64,000 bases of DNA from Elgaria multicarinata webbii (lineage: Eukaryota > Chordata > Lepidosauria > Squamata > Anguidae). Below, in pieces: positions 57,701-64,000 of this stretch; positions within the stretch are counted from its first letter, which is position 1, and the number at the start of each line of letters is the position of its first letter. The notes beneath the pieces are model-generated. The model was not told the DNA's origin. It saw only the letters and a list, made by a program, of their open reading frames with translations, and ran no database searches. The stretch is from NCBI RefSeq assembly GCF_023053635.1, contig NC_086177.1, positions 98,180,001-98,244,000 of the forward strand. The letters run 5' to 3'. A program made the position numbers and the translations under genes.

Positions 57701-60700
57701 GACACTTGAAAAAAGCTTCCCGAGGCAATCGCTCTTCCTGCCAAATGGTCTAGCTGGTTCTGTGGATTGTGGATGACAGGGAGTGGTTAGACACTGGATG
57801 GCTGTGGGCCAAGTAGTCATGGGAACACTGATGTGCCAGATGCTTCAAAACATTAAGGGCTGCACTGAAGGGAGAATTCTTCCAGGTGCAACTTTCCCCA
57901 TCGTTGTAGCACTATGATGGGGAATCTAACACCTATGAGTGGCACCAAGCAAAGCTGGCTCTTTGATCTTTCTGTAAATCACCCTGGAAGCTCTGCTGAA
58001 GAGTGGTACATAAACCTTTATAATAAATAAGTAAGAGCCCTGCTGGATCAAACCAATGATCCACCTAGTCCAGCATCCTGTTCTCCACAGTGCTCAATCA
58101 GATTGCTCCGGTAAGGCCAGAAGGAGGGCATGAAGTCAGTAGCCCTCTTCCACAGCTGCTCCCCATCAACTGGGTGTGACATAATACTGCTGAACATGGA
58201 GTTTTCATAAAGCCACTGTGACTAGATTGCCATTGACAAGCATCTTCCATTAATTTGCCTAATCCCCTTTTATCACTATCTGATGGCCAGCGGCCATCGC
58301 CACATCTTGCGTCAGAGTGGATTGTCTACAAATAATGATGCACTACGAGAAGAAATACTTCCTTTGGTCTATTTTGAATCTCCTGCCAATCCGTTTCATC
58401 GGATGACACCACATTCTAGTACTATGAGAAGGAGAAAAACTTCTCTCTGCCCACTTTCTCCACATCATGCATAATTTTATACACCTCAGTCATTTTACAC
58501 ACACACACCAGTTGTCTTTTCCCCCCAAGCTATAAAAGTCCCCAAACATTATGGGCAGGATCTACACTACTGCTTTAAAGTGCTTTATAACAGTTTTGAC
58601 TAGGGTGACCATGTGAAAAGGAGGACAGAGCTCCTGTATCTTTAACAGTTGCATAGAAAAGGGAATTTCAGCAGGTGTCATTTGTATATATGGAGAACCT
58701 GGTGAAATTCCATCTTCATCACAACAGTTAAAAGTGCAGGAGCTATACTACAGTGACCAGATTTAACAGAGGGCAGGGCACCTGCAGCTTTAACTGCTGT
58801 GATAAAGAGGAAATTTCCCCAGATTCCCCATATATACAAATGACACCTGCTGAAATTCCCTTTTCAATATAACTGTTAAAGATACAGGAGCCCTGTCCTC
58901 CTTTTCATATGGTCACCCTAGTTTTGACAATTGTGGGGGCCCAGGACACACTGCATATACAGTTACCAAAACTGTTATAAAGCACTTTAAAGCAGTAGTG
59001 TAGATCTGGCCATGGTCTTTCCTCACACAGAAGGTGCTCCAGCTGTATATGCTGAAATGTTCTTGTTATGCAATGGTTAGAGGTACAATGATTTATAAAT
59101 CCTAAGAAACAGGGAGCCTAAGAAGGCTTTGAGTGTTTGTATTAAAGAGAGAGGAGGGGAATTAATTTCACAAATTGATTAGAGCTAACTAGCCACAGCA
59201 GAGGGTAAGAGGAGACATGGAAACTGGGTTGGATTGCTCTAGCAACCTGGCGCCCTCCAGATGTGTTGGATTGTAACTCCCATGCTGGTTGGGAATGATG
59301 GGAGTTGCAATCCAACACATCTGGAAGGCCCCAGGTTGGGCAAGGCTGCTCTAACCAGTTATCTGTGAACAATGTAAAATTGAAATGATGCTCAGCAGGA
59401 TTTATTGGCTTCCTTTTTATTCCACCTTTGCTGCAAAGAGCTCAGCAATCAAATACAGACAATCTCCCCTGGAGTTATTATGCGAGGCAAATAGTAATCC
59501 ATCCCCCCTGCTTTCCTTTAGAGCAATAGCCCGCTGAAAGGCTTCAGCTGCAGGCTTACACCCCTTATTCATTTTGTAGGTGCTGATGTTCCTGGCCATA
59601 GCACAGCTTAATGAGTGACAGTTGTGTACAGTGATGAATGAAGATTTAGAAACAACCACTAGTAGACAGATCTGGTACTAGCTTTGCATGTGTATACATG
59701 GGTAAAGACACCCCCATGCCCACACACACACTACACACAAATAGAGTGGCTGGATCAGAGGAGCATTAGGTGGGGAAAAGGACAGTCTTGCTCAGTCCAT
59801 GATGGCATATGTCTGTTGCTATGCCTATGCCAACTTAAAGGTAGGAGATCCAGGCAATTATAGATTTCATTCACCAATTTGAGGGTGATTCTCTAAGGCT
59901 CTCTTTGGTGCATCAATTCATTGCATACTGTTCCAGGAGTTAACAGAGCCTGGGGTTATCTAAACGCTTGGAAAGCGCCAGGGTGGGTGCCCGGTGGCAC
60001 GGTGTCGATTAAACGATGCAGCTGCCATCACACGCACACCCTGGGCTTTCCACTGAAGTTGTGGAGAAAAGAAGTTGGGGACTTACCCTGACTTTTTTCT
60101 CTGGAGTAAGGCAAGGACATGCAAGATGACGTCAAGACAACCTCTTGCCTCGCTCCAGAGTTGCAGTGGAGGCATGCCATGGTGGTTCGCAAATGGCTGT
60201 CCAGAAACCCTGCGTCCCCTCCTTGGTGCCAGGATTACCTGGTGTCCCCCCACCCCGGGGAGGGAAGCCACGGGTTTCTGAGGGACATGATGCCAACCCA
60301 GTGCTGGGAAGACATCTCCCCCTGTTGGGGTCCAAAACTGACTCAAGTTAGTCTACAGCCTGCTTTGGAATCTCTAGTCCTGACTCCCCACTGTGTATTC
60401 ATTATGCAACTGGAATTACACCAAGAGCTAGGAATATTGGGAAGAATCATAGCTTGGTAGTAGAGATGCTACTTTACATGCATAGGATGTCAGGTTCATT
60501 CCCCAGAATCTCCAGGTAGGGTTGGGAAAGACCCCAGCTTGACACCCTGGAGAGCCTCTGCCAATCAGTGTAGACAATATTGAGCAAGGTGGCCCAGTGG
60601 CCATCAGTTTCCACTGAATTCCAAGCAGGACAACGCCTCCTGAACAGCAGGCAGGCATGTAGCACTTGCAGAGTCATTCAGGTAACTGGGGTAATAGTAA

Positions 60701-61708
60701 AGACATGATGGGAAGAATACCATGGATGCACCAAAGCAGTGAATTTGGATTCTGCATTGCTATCTGAACTATTTATGGTTTGGAAACCCTCATTAATTAA
60801 ATGAGAATATGTGCAGAGCTTAGTGGACGGTTCTGCCCTTCCCTATTTAAGCTTTCTTTGCACCAGTGTGACACGTCATTGCGGACCATCTGACAGCCTT
60901 AACTATTTAAGGAGTTAAACCTTTTCAACAGCCCTGCTGTTTTCAGGCAGGGAGTGAAAGGGGCACTCTGTTCATAGAGGGACTAGGATGGCCTATGCAG
61001 TATCCAGCACAACATGTACAAGACCTTCTTTCTTTAGAGGCATGTTTTACTTGGCAGCGACGGAGGGCTTTTAATACCTACCTGCACATAATCCACGCTT
61101 CTCCCCAGCGCTTTGAATGCTGTGTACATTACTTCTCTTTTCCCACCCCATTTTTGCATGATGCAGACACTTTTGTTGGACAGGACCAGTTGAGTGACGT
61201 GCTGCATGCTCTCTTTATGGGACTCTTCTGTCTCATCGGGGCCTCTCTGGTGAAAGTTATTCCTCCAGATGTACGTAGCAGATTTATCCCTGCCCATGAT
61301 TTCACTAAAAATGTCCATCATGTAAATATCGTCTTCAGAATTCCCATCGATTACCATAATCACCTTAATTCCAGGGTAGGTGAGCCTTTTCACTGAAAGT
61401 AAACATTTCTTTAAGTAGTTGGGGTCCTCTTGGTAGGCAGCAATGCAAAGGGCAACAGTTTTGTTCAGCTTGATTGGCGTTTCAAGAGATCGTTTCATTT
61501 TCCTGTGTTCGAGAAAGGCAAAGAGGCTTTGGATGATGAGATGAGATGCCAGAATAGCACCGTAGAGTCCAAATGAGAAATAATAGTTGTCCGTTTGGAT
61601 AAACTGGTAGCCAACAATGTAAGCGGCCGAAATTCCGAGCAGAAGGGACACCCCAAATAGTGTAGTTCCAAGTATCCTCAGGATACATATAAACCTCTCG
61701 CAATGCAT
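43852..61708 (-). CDS. HAS2: hyaluronan synthase 2, join of three coding exons (61708-61082, 46597-46496, 44781-43852)
   Basis: The joined exons give 552 residues that I recognise as HAS2, the plasma-membrane family-2 glycosyltransferase that polymerises UDP-GlcNAc and UDP-GlcA into hyaluronan and extrudes it. Two N-terminal membrane segments (about residues 11-31 and 46-66) precede the cytosolic GT domain, which has DGNSEDD (121-127), the metal-binding CDSDT (211-215), GDD (312-314) and the acceptor-site motif QQTRW (350-354). A hydrophobic C-terminal cluster follows (about 375-535). Residues known from mammalian work to be regulatory are kept: T110, K190 and S221. Length and exon structure match mammalian HAS2. 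Both exon-exon joins fall between codons (phase 0). The non-coding exon 1 and promoter are outside the window. I see no sign of damage. HAS1 and HAS3 are less likely, because the sequence is near-identical to HAS2 as I remember it. Confidence 0.97.
45172..45465 (-). mobile_element. tRNA-derived SINE plus shared flank, intron 3
   Basis: On the minus strand it starts GAGAGGCTCTGTAGCTCAGT (box A) with box B near GATTCAATCCCC, and ends in AGGCAGCTTCC..TTC-like sequence at 45172. The next 140 bases to the right (to 45465) also match the flank of the copy at 53790-54110. Confidence 0.72.
45773..45902. mobile_element. Harbinger-like MITE in HAS2 intron 3
   Basis: GGCCTTAGCTAGACCTAAGG to CCTTAGGTCTACTTAAGGCC, 130 bp with CCCGGGAT arms. 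Confidence 0.76.
46496..46597 (-). CDS. HAS2: HAS2 coding exon 3 (residues 210-243)
   Basis: This 102-base, 34-codon exon encodes VCDSDT through GGVGGDVQ. It carries the DxD-type metal and UDP-sugar binding motif and S221, the residue reported to be O-GlcNAcylated in mammals. The acceptor is TTATGGACAG| and the donor is CAG|GTGAAT, both consensus. Because the exon is a multiple of three and phase 0, skipping it would keep the frame but remove the metal-binding motif. Confidence 0.96.
47055..47840 (-). mobile_element. L2-like LINE 3' end, minus orientation
   Basis: The RT C-terminus ([65 protein letters not shown]) is split by one frame shift near 47540. The tail is a long TAAA run (TTTA on the plus strand, 47055-47103). 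It stands head to head with the L2 copy at 47880-48313. Confidence 0.8.
47880..48313 (+). mobile_element. L2-like LINE 3' end, plus orientation
   Basis: It encodes a decayed [11 protein letters not shown]-like end, then a 3' UTR ending AACCGCCCAGAGAGCTTCG...GGTGGTATAGAAATGC and a (AATA)n tail at 48255-48313. It is paired head to head with the copy at 47055-47840. Confidence 0.75.
48403..48433 (+). repeat. (GT)n microsatellite in HAS2 intron 2
   Basis: GT units followed by a block shared with 46238-46296. Confidence 0.8.
48684..48752 (+). repeat. (GT)n(GA)n compound microsatellite
   Basis: About 22 GT units then 13 GA units in HAS2 intron 2. Confidence 0.85.
49211..49649. mobile_element. Harbinger-like element, 439 bp, in HAS2 intron 2
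   Basis: It begins GACCTTAGCTAGACCTACC and ends GGCTAAGGCC. TAA flanks both sides (49208-49210, 49650-49652), supporting a 3-bp duplication. Confidence 0.75.
49968..50340. repeat. unclassified interspersed repeat, most complete copy
   Basis: TGGTGGCCACTTAAGCATTG to CTTTCCTACTTAAAGCC, containing CACATTTAGAAATAATAGC and TCTCACCATAGTGGAGAAG. Confidence 0.6.
50519..50863. repeat. two CR1 3' ends in a head-to-head inverted repeat
   Basis: The left arm (50519-50703, CR1 in minus orientation) and the right arm (about 50705-50863, plus orientation) are reverse complements with a loop of some 25 bases. About 25 bases of non-CR1 flank (CTCTCTTGCCCCCCTA) are also inverted on the two sides, so the palindrome is wider than the CR1 itself. 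Confidence 0.8.
51392..51592. mobile_element. Harbinger-like MITE, about 200 bp
   Basis: GGGCTTTGCTAGACGAGG to GGCTAGCAAAGCTC, GC-rich interior related to the element at 23809. Confidence 0.65.
52492..52898. mobile_element. hAT-like element, TAGGGTGACC-ended
   Basis: It begins TAGGGTGACCAACTGTC and ends AAATATGGTCACCT, like the 320-bp family at the tips but different inside, with repeated CTCCAAT(C/T)GGGGCCTT blocks. The target duplication is unclear. Confidence 0.5.
53082..53148 (+). mobile_element. CR1 LINE 3' tail fragment
   Basis: ATTGAACGGGGGGTTGGACT then CCTTCCAACTCTAGTATTC and TATGATTC are the last 65 or so bases of a CR1. Confidence 0.75.
53400..53522. repeat. palindromic repeat, same type
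   Basis: GTTGGACTGCAAGTCCCATC and GATGGGAATTGCAGCCCAGG form the arms. Confidence 0.55.
53790..54110 (-). mobile_element. tRNA-derived SINE plus shared flank, intron 2
   Basis: It is the same SINE family as at 45172 (GCTCAATGGTAGAGCAC, GGTTCAATCCCTG, end near AAGAACACAGGAAGCTGCC), followed by the same block ending CTTGCTGCTGATCATGAAT. Confidence 0.72.
54118..54400. mobile_element. possible relic of the CAGGGG-ended element
   Basis: CAGGGTGTAGAACCTCTGGCC with GGTCTAATTTGGCCTTCAGG resembles the ends of the element at 2229-2582. The right end is not clear. Confidence 0.3.
55223..55765 (-). mobile_element. CR1 LINE 3' end, longest copy here
   Basis: The minus strand encodes [16 protein letters not shown], then [19 protein letters not shown] and [20 protein letters not shown], the CR1 ORF2 C-terminus with the RT-distal HLEY block. 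The plus-strand left end is CATAGAATCATAAAATAGTA. Confidence 0.87.
55782..55853 (+). repeat. (GAA)n microsatellite
   Basis: About 24 GAA units in HAS2 intron 2. Confidence 0.85.
56217..56406. mobile_element. hAT-like MITE, 190 bp
   Basis: The ends are CAGTGGAGGCTGGTG and CACCAGCCTCCACTG, and the arms are long. CTTCAAAC (56209-56216) and CTTCAAAG (56407-56414) give a 7-of-8 duplication. It interrupts an unclassified repeat. Confidence 0.78.
56875..57205. repeat. unclassified interspersed repeat
   Basis: GAAAAGGAGGACACAGAACT to AGGACTGTCCTATGTAAAGT, with the shared CATCCCACCATAGTAGAG block. Confidence 0.6.
57950..58030 (+). mobile_element. L2- or SINE-type tail fragment
   Basis: GTAAATCACCCTGGAAGCTC...GAGTGGTACATAAAC and then TAATAAATAAG is a 3' tail of the L2 or L2-mobilised SINE kind, directly abutting a reversed CR1 end. 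Confidence 0.45.
58031..58500 (-). mobile_element. CR1 LINE 3' end
   Basis: AAGAGCCCTGCTGGATCAAA then CATCCTGTTCTCCACAGTG and, further right, a decayed GAGAAGGAGAAAAACTTC block from the end of the ORF. Minus orientation. Confidence 0.75.
58554..59013. mobile_element. foldback MITE, same family, split by a hAT MITE
   Basis: GGCAGGATCTACACTACTGC to AGCAGTAGTGTAGATCTGGCC. The 320-bp hAT MITE (58601-58920) lies within it. Confidence 0.7.
58601..58920. mobile_element. hAT-type MITE, 320 bp, copy 3, nested
   Basis: The ends and length are the same. The target duplication is GTTTTGAC (58593-58600 and 58921-58928). The target is another MITE (58554-59013). Confidence 0.9.
59245..59352. repeat. palindromic repeat, same type
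   Basis: CCCTCCAGATGTGTTGGATT and AATCCAACACATCTGGAAGG form strong arms. Confidence 0.6.
60440..60640 (+). mobile_element. tRNA-derived SINE, plus orientation
   Basis: TAGCTTGGTAGTAGAGATGC (box A-like), CAGGTTCATTCCCC (box B-like), then ACCCTGGAGAGCCTCTGCC and AGTGTAGACAATATTGAGC: the same family as at 45172 and 53790. Confidence 0.7.
61082..61708 (-). CDS. HAS2: HAS2 coding exon 2 (residues 1-209)
   Basis: This exon encodes MHCERF... to ...SVDYVQ, 627 bases or 209 codons. It holds both N-terminal membrane segments and the first half of the catalytic domain, including DGNS. On the minus strand the bases just before the ATG read CTTTTTCTTGATCTGTTGCAG broken at the start codon, a good polypyrimidine tract and AG, so the exon probably begins at the ATG itself. 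The donor is CAG|GTAGGT (intron bases 61081-61076). An in-frame upstream ATG at 61732 would add eight residues, but it lies within the presumed intron tract. Confidence 0.96.
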
Positions 61709-62654
61709 CTGCAACAGATCAAGAAAAAGCATTGTAACTTCCCCACTGCAAATTCTCCAATAAAAGTAGACAGTTACAAGCTACAAGTTACAGCTTTCAA
61801 ATTTTGATAGAGGGAAAAATGGGATAGAAGGTTGAAAAACTGGGAGCGATCCAATAATGCAGAAAATTATTGCCAACATTCATTTGCGAGCTGGTTATAG
61901 TTCTACCCAAATTAGTTCTACCCATCACTTCTCCATCTATCTTGGGTATTAGCAACAGGCCAAATGAATCATGTTTGAGCTAAAACAAAAACAAAAAATG
62001 AATTCCTTCACCAAGGGAAATATAGCTCAAAAGAAACTCTTAAAGAAGTTATTCTCTCCTGAATCAAATATGCTTTATTTTGCACTTAAGAATTAGTCCT
62101 GTTTGATAGCTGTTGATTAGATTCTACCTTCTTGCTGTGCAACAATCAATGGTGTATTTTCTGGAGTTACCGTCTAGGTATAGTTATGATTAATGGAAGC
62201 TTTCTACGTTTTCTTCTGTCCACATTTGCAGAATTATAATTAATGAAAGCCTTCTATGTTTTCTTTGGTTACAATTGTTAAGGCTTTTTCAATTCATGTT
62301 TGTGTGTTCTACTCTTGTTATAATTAATGAAGGTTTTACTTAGATTCACAACTGTAAAGGTTTTGTCCAACTGCACATGTATTTAACTCATGGTACTACA
62401 CTGTGCAACAAGTCCTAATGTTATGTTACCATCGGATATTAAGGCAGATGATTATTGTCTGAGGTGGAATTTAATGTTATTATAACTCACACTGATTTAT
62501 TAAAGGGCTATTTTCCTTTTGATCTAGCATATTCCACACTAGAAAATATCTGATACAGTCCTGTTAGCACAGATTGGTAGTATAGACCTAGAGTTTTCTT
62601 ACAGGATCAATTCCTTGTTTGTGCTACAAATCCAGGCAAAAGCTGCCAGATGCT

Positions 62655-62912
62655 CAGCTAAAAACTTTTCTTTTTCCTAAAGCTTTTAAAACTTGATGTT
62701 GTTTGGACTCTATACTGTTAGTTTACCCTACCCTGTGCCTGTTTACCCTACCCAGTGCCTGTTTGCATTCTCTTCCCCTCCTTATTGCTTTACTATGATT
62801 TTATTAGAATGTAAGCCTATGCGGCAGGGTCTTGCTATTTACTGTTTTACTCTGTACAGCACCATGTACATTGATGGTGCTATATAAATAAATAATAATA
62901 ATAATAATAATT
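62655..62912 (+). mobile_element. L2-like LINE 3' end, same family
   Basis: The last ORF codons ([13 protein letters not shown]-like) and the complete 3' UTR, ending GATGGTGCTATATAAATAAATAAT, are present in HAS2 intron 1. Confidence 0.8.
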
Positions 62913-63656
62913 CGATTAAGGGCTCAATAGTAGGACGCAGAGTCACTCCACATGTTAGGCAAGTGGAAAATATGTCTTTGCAACCACGTATACACGTGGT
63001 AGGGAAACATAGCAAGTCCAAGATCCCTGCACTTGTACTTAAAATGCTTTACAGATACCAGCAAAAATTACAAGTCAATGCTAGTTCCCCCCCCCCCCAT
63101 TTGATATGCTGTTGCCCTATAAGCGCCTGGGCTCCAAATTACCTGGGTTTATTTCCGGATCAGCACCACAGTGCCCTGCATTGCATTGTTTTCTTGGGTC
63201 AGCATAGCCTGGGTCATGTAGGGTACAATTGGTGGACAATTGAAAGCAGTTGCAGAGAAGACTCAAACAAACTAAAACTCTGGATGCCTCTCTGCTTATC
63301 TCCTCTCCGAGACAGATGTGCATTAAAGTTCTTTTTACAAATGTATTTTCTGTTGCACAAACCAAAATCCAAAACATCCCCTCTCCCCACAAAAACATTC
63401 AAAAACAAAATCTGACCAGACTTCAAAGTAATTTGCACCAAATATCCTATCCCTGCAAACGGTAGTGTGTGATTGAATACAATTTTGGGGTAACTTTATA
63501 AAACAAAACAAAATGAGCTGAATGAAATTCTCATCCATAAGCTTTGGACTGTGTGTAGAATCAACAACTGTCATCTCTGGGAGCTTCCTCAGCTCCTGCA
63601 GTACCTAGATCTATATCGGCTACTTTTGACTTTCACACTTGACTAGTTGAGTTTTA

Positions 63657-64000
63657 GGGCTCATCTACACCAAGCAGATATTCCACTATGAAAGTGGTAT
63701 GAAAGCGGTATATAAAAGGCAGGAGCCACACTACTGCTTTATAGTGGTACTGAAGTTCACTGACGACTGTTGGGACCCATGACACATGCCATATACTGCT
63801 TTCATACCACTTTCATAGTATTATATCTTGCTTGGTGTTGATGTGTCATGGGCTCCAACAGTTGTCAGTGCACTTCAGTACCCTATAAAGCAGTAGTGTA
63901 TTTCCTGCAGTGCACTTCAATATCACTATAAAGCAGTAGTGTGGCTCCTGCCTTTTAAATACCGCTTCCATAATGGAATATCCTGCTTGGTATAGATGAG
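63657..64000. mobile_element. foldback MITE, same family, at window end
   Basis: It begins GGGCTCATCTACACCAAGCA and reaches TATCCTGCTTGGTATAGATG at the edge. The arm TTTATA...GCTTTCATA is repeated, so it may be two fused copies. Confidence 0.62.

Larger units (their letters stand above)
46598..61081 (-). other. HAS2 intron 2 (14.5 kb)
   Basis: This is the large intron between exon 2 (donor GTAGGT) and exon 3 (acceptor GGACAG). It is filled with L2 and CR1 LINE ends, MITEs, tRNA-derived SINEs and microsatellites, listed separately. I recognise no other exon in it. Confidence 0.9.
61709..64000 (-). other. 3' part of HAS2 intron 1
   Basis: This stretch lies upstream of the HAS2 start exon. It is A/T-rich without a recognisable exon, and contains an L2 tail (about 62655-62910), a poly-C run (63089-63098) and a MITE reaching the window edge. 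The non-coding first exon of HAS2 should lie further right. Confidence 0.7.

Noticed and set aside
59950-60350. Possible MITE around CACGGTGTCGATTAAACGATG
   Set aside because: No matching ends or second copy in the window; left unassigned within intron 2.
1-64000. LTR retroviruses, Polintons, CRISPR arrays, bacterial-type operons or toxins
   Set aside because: No LTR pairs, gag/pol/env frames, capsid genes, CRISPR spacing or operon structure were seen on either strand.

Overview
This is a vertebrate nuclear window, and the repeats point to a squamate reptile, more likely a lizard. It carries many 3'-truncated CR1 LINEs with ATTCTATG tail repeats, several L2-like LINEs with TAA/TAAA tails, a Sauria-type tRNA SINE, another tRNA-derived SINE, and very many palindromic non-autonomous DNA transposons (MITEs). 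There are no operons or ribosome binding sites, and I saw no CRISPR arrays or LTR elements.

The only protein-coding host gene I can support is HAS2 (hyaluronan synthase 2) on the minus strand. Its three coding exons (61082-61708, 46496-46597, 43852-44781) join to 209+34+309 = 552 residues, the length of mammalian HAS2, with consensus splice sites and no disruption. A 3' UTR of about 0.9 kb runs to an AATAAA at 42995-43000. The non-coding first exon and promoter lie beyond the right edge. Positions 1 to about 42974 are the region downstream of the gene.

The second gene-bearing region is a minus-strand tRNA-Arg array at 6.3-11.4 kb. Three tRNA-Arg(ACG) copies look intact (6441-6513, 7757-7829, 9957-10029). 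Decayed ACG copies, and relics of the intron-containing Arg-TCT type, alternate with them and share flanks, which points to repeated local duplication.

Most of the rest is transposon sequence: a 5'-truncated L2-like LINE with an open 600-plus-residue RT frame (17457-19574); three 320-bp hAT-type MITEs, each with a perfect 8-bp target duplication; a PIF/Harbinger-like MITE family of 130-990 bp, some copies with TAA duplications; and several other foldback families. Many insertions are nested, so their relative order can be read. I found no convincing new molecular system. The most useful observations are the tRNA-Arg array, a LINE that replaced one tRNA's terminator region, the matched 320-bp hAT MITEs, a 635-bp MITE packed with splice-donor motifs, and two large hairpins.
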